Source of the DNA: Candidatus Manganitrophaceae bacterium
GTDB taxonomy: Bacteria > Nitrospirota > Nitrospiria > SBBL01 > Manganitrophaceae
Direction of reading: 5' to 3'
DNA length: 64,000 nucleotides
NCBI GenBank assembly: GCA_016200325.1
Contig: JACQEZ010000004.1
Span: 47,782-111,781, forward strand
The notes under the pieces were generated by a model. That model was not told the DNA's origin, ran no database searches, and saw only the letters and a list, made by a program, of their open reading frames with translations. A program made the translations under genes and the position numbers. This document shows, in pieces, positions 16,950 through 25,549 of this stretch. Each line of letters starts with the position of its first letter. Positions within the stretch are counted from its first letter, which is position 1.

Positions 16950-19253
16950 CTAGGGCCGGTGCAAGGCGGATTGTTGAACGACGCCGAGGTTCGTCAAGTT
17001 CAGACGGGGAAGATCCCATTCCGGACGGAAGTGCAATGCCGATTGGTACTCAAACCGCGCCAGGTCGACCAAGCCCCTTTGTTGATATAGAAAGCCGAGG
17101 TTATTATGCGCTTCGGGAAGATCGGGCCGCAGGCGCATTGCTGCCAGAAACGCGCGCATCGATTCATCCAGCTTCTCTTCCTTCTGATAAGCGATGCCCA
17201 GGTTAATATACGCCTCGACCATCTTCGGATCGAGCTGAGTCGCCTTTTCATACGCGTGCGCCGCGCGGTCCCACTCTTTCTTCTGGTCGAACAGCGTCCC
17301 CATCTGATAATAAGAGACCGGGTTCGGCTGGAGGTCGGCCGATTTGGAAAACGCCTGGAGGGCCAGATCAAATCGTCTCTGTTTTTTATAGATCTGTCCG
17401 ATCATCCGATGCACGGCCGGATCGTTCGGCTGGATCTGGGTCGCCTCTTGATAATGGTGGAGCGCCTCCTCGACTTCATCCTCTTGAAAATAGAGCGCCG
17501 CCAAGTTCTTATGGGTCTCCACCCTGCTGTTCTCGGCTCGAATCGCCTCCAAATATTGGTGAATCGCCTCCCGGCGCATCCCTTTCTGGCTGAGCGCATA
17601 GGCCAAATTATGCCGAATCATCGGCTCAACCGGCAGGATTTCAAGCGCTTTCCGATAGACGATGATCGCATCATCCCAGCGCCCCTGGTCGGTGAAGATA
17701 TTGGCCAGATTATAATAGGCGAGCGCATCCCGCTCATTGATTTCGATCGCCCGTTGAAATTCCGATATCGCCGGGACCGTCCTGCCGCTTTTATAGTAGG
17801 CGACGCCGAGATTGGTATGGGCTTTCGCGTAATTTTCATTGAGCCGCAAAGCGGTCAGAAAGGCCGTGATGGACTCATCGAGCCGTCCCTCCTCCGCATA
17901 GGCGGTCCCCAACGCCTTGAAGGGCCGCGCCTTCTTCGGTGATTTGCTGACGGTGTCTTCCCAAAGGGTCACCTCATTTTTCCAGATGCGATTTCGATCG
18001 AACGTCCAAAACGAATAAACCCCGATCAGGCTGACGAGCACCACGGAGGCAAGAACCGACGCCTGCTTTGACGGCGGCAGCGCCCGGAGGCGTGCCAAAC
18101 CAACCCCGACCCCGGTGAAGAAGGCGATCGACGGCAGGTAGAGACGATGCTCGAAAACGAGATCAAGTTGAAGCACGCTCGATTCAAGGAAGAGGTTTCC
18201 AACGTACCAAAAGATAAAAAACGAGAGGAGTGGCCTCCGCCTCCAACCATAAAATCCATATGACATCACTCCAATCAGGAAGAGAATGGAGAGGAGGGTG
18301 GTCCAAGGATAAAGCAGCCCGCCGGAGAGGGGAAAGTCATAGTCTAGGTTGAGGCGCGCGGGATGGGGAAAGAGGAGCAGAGAAACATAATAGAGAAGAA
18401 CCCGAGATTCGGTCATCAGCCGGATCGCCGGTGGAATTTGATCAACACCGTACTGCTTTGAGATCCCTTCACGAAGCTCTCCCGGCGTCCCGCCAAGATA
18501 AAAAAAGGCGAGAAGAACCGTCGCGGTAAAGAGAACAGCGTAAAAGGGAAGGACCCGTTTGATCTTCCCCCATTCTCCTCCTCTAAAAAAGAGGAGATCA
18601 TACAGCGCCACAAAGAGCGGAAGGGTGATCGCCGTCTCCTTGCTCCCCAGGCTTAAAAGCGCCGACATCAATGCACAGAGATACCAAAAAAACGGCCGAG
18701 GACCGTCCGATCGGCCCTCCTCGGACCGTCTCCTTCCGGAAACGAAGAGAACCAGCGCAAGGAGGTAGAAGAGCGCTGAAAGACTGGTCATCCGTTGAAC
18801 GATATAGGTCACCGACTCCGTCTGGATCGGATGGATCGCCCAGAGCAGCGCGGCGACCGTCGCCGCCTCGCCCGGGAAGGGAACCGCCCCCCGAACGGAC
18901 GGCAAGGTCAATGTCCGATAGAGGAATAAGGCAAGAAGCAAAGCGGTTATCAGATGGATCAGCAGGTTGACCGCATGATATCCTGATACGTGAAGGCCAC
19001 CGAGATAATAATTGAGAGCGAAGGAGATGTTTGCGACAAAGCGATTCGGCAGCGGGCTCTGAAATCCGGCTTGATATAAGCTTGACGGCGTGATCGTCTT
19101 GATCTGAACGACCCGATTCTCTACGATATTCATCTCATCGTCGAGATGAAAACTGGCGTCCCAGGTATTCGAATAAACAAGGCAAACAAGCAGTGGGATG
19201 AGGAGGAGAACCCAGCGGGAGTAGGCCGACGAAGAGGATGAGAGTCGCAACAT
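16950..19253 (-). CDS. TMTC-like multi-pass membrane protein with TPR tail
   Basis: The 767-residue protein has about ten membrane segments in its first 400 residues. Just after the first comes HLDDEMNIVENRV, resembling the acidic loop of GT-C mannosyltransferases and the eukaryotic TMTC family. The last ~330 residues hold around ten TPR units. The layout suggests a polyprenyl-sugar-dependent protein glycosyltransferase with a TPR domain on one face of the membrane; activity is inferred. ATG 19253 has AGGTGA upstream and is preferred over GTG 19262. Confidence 0.82.
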   Translation of the reverse strand: MLRLSSSSSAYSRWVLLLIPLLVCLVYSNTWDASFHLDDEMNIVENRVVQIKTITPSSLYQAGFQSPLPNRFVANISFALNYYLGGLHVSGYHAVNLLIHLITALLLALFLYRTLTLPSVRGAVPFPGEAATVAALLWAIHPIQTESVTYIVQRMTSLSALFYLLALVLFVSGRRRSEEGRSDGPRPFFWYLCALMSALLSLGSKETAITLPLFVALYDLLFFRGGEWGKIKRVLPFYAVLFTATVLLAFFYLGGTPGELREGISKQYGVDQIPPAIRLMTESRVLLYYVSLLLFPHPARLNLDYDFPLSGGLLYPWTTLLSILFLIGVMSYGFYGWRRRPLLSFFIFWYVGNLFLESSVLQLDLVFEHRLYLPSIAFFTGVGVGLARLRALPPSKQASVLASVVLVSLIGVYSFWTFDRNRIWKNEVTLWEDTVSKSPKKARPFKALGTAYAEEGRLDESITAFLTALRLNENYAKAHTNLGVAYYKSGRTVPAISEFQRAIEINERDALAYYNLANIFTDQGRWDDAIIVYRKALEILPVEPMIRHNLAYALSQKGMRREAIHQYLEAIRAENSRVETHKNLAALYFQEDEVEEALHHYQEATQIQPNDPAVHRMIGQIYKKQRRFDLALQAFSKSADLQPNPVSYYQMGTLFDQKKEWDRAAHAYEKATQLDPKMVEAYINLGIAYQKEEKLDESMRAFLAAMRLRPDLPEAHNNLGFLYQQRGLVDLARFEYQSALHFRPEWDLPRLNLTNLGVVQQSALHRP

Positions 19254-19333
19254 GAGGATCACCTAGTTTTGATATACTAGGGATACCCCAACAAGGGACT
19301 CCTGTCAAGGCGATGGAGAAAGGAAAACAGAGA

Positions 19334-19711
19334 ATGGATGATAAAAAAGTGGCGATCGTCGGGGCGTCACACGACCGACGCAAATTCGGAAACAAGGCGG
19401 TTCGTGCGTTTTTGGAGAAGGGATTTCGTGTTTTTCCGGTTCATCCCTCCGAAACGGAGGTTGAGGGGCTCCGGGTCTATCATTCCGTTCTGGAGATTCC
19501 GGAAGAGGTCCGGACAGCCAGCTTCTACGTTCCACCCGATGTCGGACTGCAGATCATCGAAGAGGTTGCGTCCAAAGCGGGGATGAAGATCGTCTATCTC
19601 AATCCGGGAGCGGACGGTGAAAAGTTGATCCGAAGGGGAAGTGACCTTGGATTGGAGATCCGCGTCGCCTGCAGCATTCTCGCGATCGGTGCCGATCCGA
19701 GACGCTATTGA
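19334..19711 (+). CDS. CoA-binding protein, YccU-type
   Basis: The 125-residue Rossmann-fold protein begins MDDKKVAIVGASHDRRKFGNK and continues with FPVHPSETEVEGL and YLNPGA, the CoA_binding_2 pattern. The function of stand-alone members is not settled. ATG 19334 has AGGA 9 nt upstream; ATG 19313 is in frame but badly spaced. The 60 bp before it, shared with the divergent TMTC-like gene, contain CTAGT-N8-ACTAG (19264-19281). Confidence 0.88.
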   Translation: MDDKKVAIVGASHDRRKFGNKAVRAFLEKGFRVFPVHPSETEVEGLRVYHSVLEIPEEVRTASFYVPPDVGLQIIEEVASKAGMKIVYLNPGADGEKLIRRGSDLGLEIRVACSILAIGADPRRY

Positions 19712-19717
19712 GCGCGC

Positions 19718-20632
19718 TTAAACAAAGGTGAGCCACTCGGGGTGGCTTTTATCCTTGCCTCGGACAATATCGAAAAACCGGCCCTGAAGCGCTTGCGTGA
19801 TCGGACCGGGCTCCCCTTTTCCGATCGTCCGCCCGTCGACCTCCCGAATCGGCGTCACCTCCGCCGCGGTCCCGGTGAAGAAGGCCTCTTCCGCCAGGTA
19901 GAGATCGTCGCGCGTAAAGCGCTCATGAACGACTTTGAGCTTTCGCTCCTGCGCCAGCTGAACGATGGTATCCCGCGTGATCCCCTCTAAGATAGAAGTG
20001 AGCGGGATCGTCTTCAACACCCCTTTTCGAACGATGAAGATATTCTCGCCCGGCCCCTCTGCAACATAGCCCTCCGTATCGAGGAGCACCGCCTCATCAT
20101 AACCGGCCTCCTTGGCCTCCCGCTTGGCAAGCTGAGAATTGACATAGTAGCCGGCGACCTTGGCCCGGGTCAGGCTGATGTTGACATGATGCCTAGCGAA
20201 GGAAGAGACGGCGACCCGAATGCCGCGCCGAATCCCCTCTTCGCCGAGATAGGTTCCCCACGGCCAGGCGGCCACGGAGAGACGAATCGGGTTCTCTTTC
20301 ACGTAAAGTCCCATCTCGCCGTAACCGATATAAGCGAGCGGCCGGATATATCCTTCTTCAAGTTGATTGACCCGAACCGTCTCGATCACCGCCTGCTCAA
20401 TCTCTTTTTGAGAGAAGGGGATCTTCATCTGAACCACGTGGGCCGATCCCAAAAGCCGCTCGACATGCTCCGCCAATCGAAATACGGCGGTTCCGGACAC
20501 CCCTTTATAACAGCGGATCCCTTCAAAAACAGCCAAACCGTAATGAAGGCTATGTGTCAGCACATGGACCGTGGCCTCTTTCCATGGAACCAATTTCCCA
20601 TCCATCCAGATAAAGGGGGTCTCTTTTAGCAC
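19718..20632 (-). CDS. ilvE: Branched-chain amino acid aminotransferase
   Basis: The 304-residue fold-type IV PLP enzyme has the Schiff-base lysine K158 in LTRAKVAGYYVN, the YGLAVFEGIRCY motif and VAEGPGENIFIV of IlvE. It catalyses the last step of Val, Leu and Ile synthesis. The start is GTG 20632 with AAGGAG upstream. It is a single-gene unit with its own promoter. Confidence 0.95.
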   Translation of the reverse strand: MLKETPFIWMDGKLVPWKEATVHVLTHSLHYGLAVFEGIRCYKGVSGTAVFRLAEHVERLLGSAHVVQMKIPFSQKEIEQAVIETVRVNQLEEGYIRPLAYIGYGEMGLYVKENPIRLSVAAWPWGTYLGEEGIRRGIRVAVSSFARHHVNISLTRAKVAGYYVNSQLAKREAKEAGYDEAVLLDTEGYVAEGPGENIFIVRKGVLKTIPLTSILEGITRDTIVQLAQERKLKVVHERFTRDDLYLAEEAFFTGTAAEVTPIREVDGRTIGKGEPGPITQALQGRFFDIVRGKDKSHPEWLTFV

Positions 20633-20683
20633 ACCTTCTCCTTTCTCAATCGCTTAAGCAGTTCAAGTAGATTAACTTTTTGG

Positions 20684-20713
20684 AGTATATAAAAGAAATT
20701 TGCAGGCTGTCAA
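20684..20713 (-). promoter_or_regulatory. Sigma-70-type promoter of ilvE
   Basis: On the minus strand TTGACA (20713-20708) and TATACT (20689-20684) are separated by 18 bp, giving a leader of about 45 nt to GTG 20632. Confidence 0.65.
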
Positions 20714-20987
20714 CGCCTTTATCGGGGAAATAGGAAAGAGGGAAGGCGGAAGGAGAGAAACCGATCAGGAATTCAGTTTACGTCGATCTTCTTTAGGAAG
20801 GCGATTTCACCGGATGAAGAGAAAAAACCGGCCTTCCAGAAGATCCTCTAACACGATGAAAGAGGACCCGGCGTTGTAATAGGCTTGGCCTTAACGAGGA
20901 CGATAAAGGGGGATCGCACCCCGCAGGCCGGTCCGCCGCTGAAGAGATCGAGGCAGACCGGCCGCGATAGACTCACCCCGGCGCAGG
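20714..20987. other. Non-coding stretch between ilvE promoter and XRE gene
   Basis: Together with the ilvE promoter this gap exceeds 300 bp. I see only short frames without ribosome sites and no clear terminator, repeat or RNA gene. Confidence 0.5.
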
Positions 20988-21272
20988 CTACTTTCTCTTG
21001 GCCTGACGCAATGTTCTTGTTCCACGGCTCGCCTGGGCAGGCGCTGTCGCACGGCCCGCACCCTTCTTCCCGGTCAAGAGCCAATCGATGCTGACCCTTC
21101 CCATTTCGGCGATACGAACCAGGAGGTCCGGGGAGGGGATGCGACCCCGCTCATACCGACTGATGTAGTTCTGCTTCTTCACCCCGAGCGCCTTTGCAAA
21201 TTCCGTCTGCGTTCTGTTGCCGCGCACCAACCGAATCCGCTCACCCACTTTTTGCGGAGATACTTTTTCCAT
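20988..21272 (-). CDS. Small XRE-type helix-turn-helix protein
   Basis: The 94-residue protein has a Cro/CI-type HTH at about residues 9-67 (RIRLVRGNRTQTEFAKALGV, then YISRYERGRIPSP and SIDWLLTGKK) and a basic tail. The start at ATG 21272 follows an AGGGGG ribosome site. Its HTH resembles that of the S24-fold repressor next door, including the IDWLLTG/AHWLLVG segment, so the two may share ancestry. The target is unknown. Confidence 0.85.
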   Translation of the reverse strand: MEKVSPQKVGERIRLVRGNRTQTEFAKALGVKKQNYISRYERGRIPSPDLLVRIAEMGRVSIDWLLTGKKGAGRATAPAQASRGTRTLRQAKRK

Positions 21273-21322
21273 GGTTAACCCCCTTCTTTTTTATGATCTG
21301 ATGATATTTACGGTTTCATTAC

Positions 21323-21400
21323 CTGGATGGTCCTATCCAGAGGCGGGATACAAGCCAACTATTTTCTAGAAGTATACGTGAGTTAAAATTTAAAAGTCAA
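21323..21400 (-). promoter_or_regulatory. Promoter of the small XRE gene with leader inverted repeat
   Basis: TTGACT (21400-21395) and TATACT (21376-21371) are 18 bp apart on the minus strand. About 25 nt into the predicted leader is a perfect inverted repeat CTGGAT-N6-ATCCAG (21323-21340), a possible autoregulatory operator. Confidence 0.5.
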
Positions 21401-21473
21401 GCACCTTGCGAGGAAAAATCTCAAATTCGAATATACTGTTGGTTAGCTAACACTGGAAGGAAACCTTTTAGAT

Positions 21474-22166
21474 CTAGCCGAGCTCTTTTTGATTCTGCCA
21501 CCACCATTCGACGCCGAAGAGAACCGGCTTCGCCGAGCGCTCCAGATAAAAAACGGAATGGCTCTTGTTCTCCGCTTCAAAGATAAAATATTTCTGATCG
21601 ATTCGGAGCCGCCGAAGGGTGATTCCGCCCTTCGTCTGCCAGAGCGCGACGAGCTTTCCCTCCCATTTTTTAGAGGGGGCGGCAATCGGGACCATCCCGA
21701 CCAAGGCCCCCCGGCGGAGGAAAGGAGCCATCGCGTCGTCCTGAAGATAAAAACAATAGCTCTCTTTCTGAGCGACGGGACCCCACAAAGGGAGATAGGC
21801 GATGATTTCGTCTTTTGAGAGGCGGCGGGGAGGGCCCTGCACCACCCGATCATCTAAAAGAGGGATCAGCGGATAGGCGCTCTGCCGCTCGGGGGTCGGT
21901 TGATATCCGGACGAAGGCTCCGCCGCCAGGTCGGCCGTCGCTCCTTTTCCGGTTCCGACCAGGAGCCAATGGGCGTCGACCTGAAACTGCATCACCACGC
22001 CGACGAGCGTTTCCAGCGACGGCTTGACCTTTCCAGATTCGATCTCAGAGAGGAAACTGCGGGAGACACTGATTCGCTCGGAGAATGTTTTCTGCGTCAG
22101 CCCCGCCTGCTTCCGCACCAATTTTATTCTTTTATTGATTTCTGTCGTTTTAGAGATTTTTTTCAT
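21474..22166 (-). CDS. XRE repressor with degenerate S24 (LexA/CI-like) domain
   Basis: The 230-residue protein has an N-terminal HTH (IKLVRKQAGLTQKTFSERIS to SFLSEIESGKVKPS) and a C-terminal S24-like fold. The usual catalytic serine motif (G/D)DSM reads DDAM (A145), and the usual lysine in TVKR is R185 in ITLRRL. Both halves of the self-cleavage dyad are therefore missing, so RecA-triggered autoproteolysis is not expected. ATG 22166 is preferred over TTG 22172. It faces a Ner-like gene across a 144-bp shared region. Confidence 0.85.
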   Translation of the reverse strand: MKKISKTTEINKRIKLVRKQAGLTQKTFSERISVSRSFLSEIESGKVKPSLETLVGVVMQFQVDAHWLLVGTGKGATADLAAEPSSGYQPTPERQSAYPLIPLLDDRVVQGPPRRLSKDEIIAYLPLWGPVAQKESYCFYLQDDAMAPFLRRGALVGMVPIAAPSKKWEGKLVALWQTKGGITLRRLRIDQKYFIFEAENKSHSVFYLERSAKPVLFGVEWWWQNQKELG

Positions 22167-22259
22167 TGACAATGTCGCTTAAACGAATTAGACTCAGACT
22201 TGCCCTTTTACCCAGTGGTGAATCACTAATTTTAAAATCACGCTTCAACAATTAATTCC

Positions 22260-22281
22260 GAGTGCTAATCGAGCGCTAATA
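22260..22281 (+). promoter_or_regulatory. Tandem 11-bp repeats between two divergent HTH genes
   Basis: GAGTGCTAATC is followed directly by GAGCGCTAATA, with 9 of 11 positions identical and one-turn spacing, 30 bp before the Ner-like start. This could be a binding site for either flanking regulator. Confidence 0.35.
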
Positions 22282-22310
22282 TTGATAAGTTCTCTTCTCA
22301 AAAAAAGAGC

Positions 22311-22520
22311 ATGGGCGGTCTTGAGATCTCTTTTGAGCTAAGAAAGCGGGGATGGACACAGACGCGCGTGGCACGCACGCTGGGGGTCACGCAATCGGCG
22401 GTCCACCAAGTCATCTTCAATCGAGCCCGCTCACGGAGAATTCGGATCTTCATTGCTAAAATCCTTAAAAAAGAGGTGACGGTCCTTTGGAACGATCGTC
22501 CGAAATATTTTTATCATTAG
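22311..22520 (+). CDS. Ner-like small helix-turn-helix protein
   Basis: The 69-residue protein begins with an HTH (LRKRGWTQTRVARTLGVTQS) and ends KKEVTVLWNDRPKYF. The ending resembles Mu Ner and Nlp/SfsB proteins, in which a similar 'PEVIWPSRY' follows the last helix. In transposable phages ner is divergent from the repressor gene, as here. No transposase or other phage genes follow, so it looks like a retained control module. Confidence 0.7.
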   Translation: MGGLEISFELRKRGWTQTRVARTLGVTQSAVHQVIFNRARSRRIRIFIAKILKKEVTVLWNDRPKYFYH

Positions 22521-22564
22521 CATAGGCCCTACTAAAAGACAATCCTTATTATGGATTTTTATTC

Positions 22565-22966
22565 ATGCAGGCACGAAACCGAACCATCTTGTTCTTCGAT
22601 AGCTCGCCGACGCTCCTTCCGCTGAAACGGGAACTCCGCAGAAGCAATCTTTTGATCTACGAATGCCGGGCGCCCGCGGAGGTACTCTTCGCCGCCCACC
22701 GCCTTCCGATCGGCTTAATCTTGATCGACCTATTGGTTCCGGGAGAACCGAGCGGCTATGACCTATGCAAAAGGTTGAGAGAAGATTATCGGATTGCTTC
22801 TACCGCAATTTTTCTATTCTGCGAGCATCCGCTCCCGATTCAAGTCACACGGAGCTACTCGTATGATCTCGGAGCCGATCGGTTGGTCTTTCCGCCGATC
22901 GATCCGGTTTACCTTGCGAGCCAGATCTCTCTCATCCTTCAGACGGACGAGAGAGCCCTCCCCTGA
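22565..22966 (+). CDS. Stand-alone receiver-like domain, probably degenerate
   Basis: The 133-residue product has the receiver pattern ILFFDSS, LILIDLLVPGEPSGYDLCKRLR and VFPPID. The phosphorylatable aspartate is probably D55. The acidic pair is reduced to D12, and the conserved lysine of the KP motif is replaced by proline. Phosphotransfer is therefore doubtful. The 3' end overlaps the end of rluD by 35 bp on the opposite strand. No kinase or output domain is nearby. Confidence 0.75.
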   Translation: MQARNRTILFFDSSPTLLPLKRELRRSNLLIYECRAPAEVLFAAHRLPIGLILIDLLVPGEPSGYDLCKRLREDYRIASTAIFLFCEHPLPIQVTRSYSYDLGADRLVFPPIDPVYLASQISLILQTDERALP

Positions 22967-23918
22967 TTCTCTCACTCCCTTCTCGCTTTTCCGCCCGAAG
23001 CGCTGACAATAGCCCTTCCATGTCGGGAGGAACCGGCGACGAGAAGGTCATCTGCTCATTCCGGGTGGGATGGATAAATCCAAGCCGCTCCGCATGGAGC
23101 ATCTGCCGCGCCACGTTGATCTCAAACATCCGAGCCGCCCGGCCGCCATAAACCTTGTCGCCGACGATCGGATGGCCGAGGTGGGCCATATGGACGCGGA
23201 TCTGATGCGTTCGACCGGTTTGGGGATAGACCTCCAGCAGGGTCGCGACCCGAAAGCGCTCTCGGACGGCCCAGTGGGTTTGCGCCTCCCGCGGATGGGC
23301 CGTCCGAGAGGAGATTTTTTTTCGATCGACCCGATCGCGGCCGATCGCCAGATCGATTTTTCCGGAGCCTTTGGCGACTTTCCCGCAGACAACCGCCAAG
23401 TATCGGCGATCGATCGTATGTTGTTTGAATTGCTTCGAGAGCCGCTGATGCGCCGCGTCGGTCTTGGCGATCACCATCACACCGGAGGTATCCTTGTCGA
23501 GGCGATGAACGATGCCGGGGCGCTCCCGTCCCCCGATCCCGGTCAGATCCCGGCAGTGATGGAGCAGCGCATGGACCAGCGTCCCCTTGTCATGTCCGGG
23601 AGCGGGATGGACCACCATCCCCGCCGCCTTGTTGAGGACCAAGAGCGACTCATCCTCATACAAAACATCCAACGGCACCTCTTCGGGGATCAGTTCCAGC
23701 GGCGCCGGGGGGGGGATCTTTACATCGATCCGGTCTCCTTCGCGGACGCGATAGCTCGCCTTCGTCGGATGACCGTTGATGAGAATTTGGCCTTCTTCAA
23801 TCAGATTTTGGATACGCGAACGAGAGAGGGAGACACCGCGCCGGATAAGATAGAGATCAATCCGTTCAGGGGGGGTATGAGGGGTGACCACCAGCGAGGA
23901 GGGGAGGGAAAAGGACAT
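22932..23918 (-). CDS. rluD: Large-subunit 23S rRNA pseudouridine synthase, RluD type
   Basis: The ~328-residue enzyme has an N-terminal S4 RNA-binding domain (IDLYLIRRGVSLSRSRIQNLI) and the catalytic HRLDKDTSG motif, followed by QTGRTHQIRVHMAHLGHPIVGD. RluD modifies U1911, U1915 and U1917 (E. coli numbering) in helix 69. ATG 23918 has GGAG 9-10 nt upstream and is preferred over TTG 23933. Confidence 0.93.
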   Translation of the reverse strand: MSFSLPSSLVVTPHTPPERIDLYLIRRGVSLSRSRIQNLIEEGQILINGHPTKASYRVREGDRIDVKIPPPAPLELIPEEVPLDVLYEDESLLVLNKAAGMVVHPAPGHDKGTLVHALLHHCRDLTGIGGRERPGIVHRLDKDTSGVMVIAKTDAAHQRLSKQFKQHTIDRRYLAVVCGKVAKGSGKIDLAIGRDRVDRKKISSRTAHPREAQTHWAVRERFRVATLLEVYPQTGRTHQIRVHMAHLGHPIVGDKVYGGRAARMFEINVARQMLHAERLGFIHPTRNEQMTFSSPVPPDMEGLLSALRAEKREGSERIRGGLSRPSEG

Positions 23919-23957
23919 GCAGGGCGACTCCAACGGGTCCCGAAAGCAGGGGTGGGA

Positions 23958-24872
23958 TTACCGTTCTCCTTTTTTCTCCTGTTTCATTTTCTTTTCGTAA
24001 AGGCGGGCTTGAGACAAAAATTTGTGGATGAGTTTATTGTTCGGGTCGTACTGCCGGACCCATTCCCACTCGGCAATCGCTTCCTTGAATTGCATCTGTC
24101 CCATAAAGACGGCGCCGAGATCGATGCGGGCCTGTATGTTCTGGGGGTTGATCTCCAGCGCTTTCCTCAAAAAACTGACCGCCTCTTCTTCCTGGCCGAT
24201 CATGTTAAACGCCCAACCGAGTTCCCGAAGCGCCTCATCGGTCTCCGGTGCCAAGGCGAGAACGGTCTTCCACTCAGAGATCGCATCGTTCCACTTCAAC
24301 TCTTTGGAGTAGATGATGCCGAGCATGTGATGCGCATTGAGATGATTCGGCTCGAGTTGAATAATTCTCTGAAACGCCTGTTTGGCGCCGGGGAGGTCTT
24401 TCCGCTCGAAGAGAATTTTCCCCATCAGCTCGTACGCCTCGGTGTAAGCGGTGTCTTCATCGATTGCGAGGCGCAGATAGCGTAGGGCGCGGACCATCTG
24501 GTTCTTGGCATGATAGGCGAGCGCGATATTGAAGTAGAGGTCGGTCACCTCTCGCTCATCACACCGCACTTTCTCCAGACGGCGATAGATACAGAGCGCT
24601 TGGTCCGATTTATTCTGAACAAGAAGGATATTCGCCAGTATAAAACTGCTCTGGTAATCTTCCGGAAAAACCTCGACGGCCTTTCGAATGACCTCCAAGG
24701 CGGCATCGAAATGGCCGAGATGGAGATAGATGTCCGACAACTCATGATAGGCTGGAAGATGATTCGGATCGGCGGCCAAAACCTTCTTGAGGAACTGCAC
24801 CGCCAACAACCAGTTGCCCCGATCTAGGGCCAGCACCGCCTTGTTCACAAATTTCTCAGATTCTTTCCGCAT
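23958..24872 (-). CDS. Tetratricopeptide repeat protein
   Basis: The 304-residue protein is almost entirely TPR units (about eight, e.g. ADPNHLPAYHELSDIYLHLG and LEPNHLNAHHMLGIIY). There is no signal peptide, so it is probably cytoplasmic. It sits 39 bp upstream of rluD on the same strand. It is a scaffold for unknown partners. Confidence 0.88.
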   Translation of the reverse strand: MRKESEKFVNKAVLALDRGNWLLAVQFLKKVLAADPNHLPAYHELSDIYLHLGHFDAALEVIRKAVEVFPEDYQSSFILANILLVQNKSDQALCIYRRLEKVRCDEREVTDLYFNIALAYHAKNQMVRALRYLRLAIDEDTAYTEAYELMGKILFERKDLPGAKQAFQRIIQLEPNHLNAHHMLGIIYSKELKWNDAISEWKTVLALAPETDEALRELGWAFNMIGQEEEAVSFLRKALEINPQNIQARIDLGAVFMGQMQFKEAIAEWEWVRQYDPNNKLIHKFLSQARLYEKKMKQEKKGER

Positions 24873-25003
24873 ACGGATCGAACTCCCTCCAACCTTCTGG
24901 CTCTAATTATAGACGATAATTGGAATTATGGTTGGCCTCTTTGCCTCTGCACAATTTTTTTCCTGCGCTCTTCTGGGACAGAGACGCTTTGCCAAATTGT
25001 GCG

Positions 25004-25549
25004 TCACTCACAGCCTCTTAATCCGGCGGTCTGCATCTCTTTTTTTGGCCAAAAAAGATAAAACATCAACAAGGAGATACCGACCGTAATCGCCGAATCG
25101 GCGACATTAAACGCCGGCCAATGAAATCGGCCGATATAGAAGTCGAGGAAATCAACCACCTCTCCCAATCGCAGCCGGTCGATGAGATTCCCGATCGCCC
25201 CCCCGAAGAGAAGAGAGATCGCCAGCAAATTGGAAGTATCTTCTTTGGGTGTTTGAGCAAAAAAGAAGAGAAGAAGAGAGAGTGCAATCACGGAAATAAT
25301 AAAGAAGAAGATAGAACGGAAGCCCGCACTCTGATCTGCAAAGAATCCGAAGGCGGCCCCCGGATTTCGGATGTAGGTCAGAGAAAAGAAATCATGAATC
25401 ACAATCACAGACTCGTTAAGACGGATCGCTTGCTGAATGTAAAATTTGGTGACTTGGTCCAGAATGATAGTTCCACCCCCGACCAAAGTCAAGAAGATAA
25501 GTTTACTCTGGACCTGTACCACGGGAGGTCGCTCCTTCACCGGGGCCAT
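25004..25549 (-). CDS. lspA: Lipoprotein signal peptidase II
   Basis: The 181-residue membrane protein has four hydrophobic segments and the LspA motifs DQVTKF, RNPGAAFG, GNLIDRLRLGEVVDFLDF and FNVADSAITVG, including both catalytic aspartates. It cleaves prolipoproteins in the inner membrane. Its start lies 47 bp inside the 3' end of ileS, the common ileS-lspA arrangement. Confidence 0.96.
   Translation of the reverse strand: MAPVKERPPVVQVQSKLIFLTLVGGGTIILDQVTKFYIQQAIRLNESVIVIHDFFSLTYIRNPGAAFGFFADQSAGFRSIFFFIISVIALSLLLFFFAQTPKEDTSNLLAISLLFGGAIGNLIDRLRLGEVVDFLDFYIGRFHWPAFNVADSAITVGISLLMFYLFWPKKEMQTAGLRGCE

Noticed and set aside
20848..21084. 78-codon minus-strand frame beside the XRE gene
   Set aside because: It overlaps the XRE gene in another frame, has no ribosome site and a random composition.
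23070..24485. 471-codon plus-strand frame over rluD and the TPR gene
   Set aside because: It is the antisense shadow of two well-supported minus-strand genes and has no family resemblance or ribosome site.
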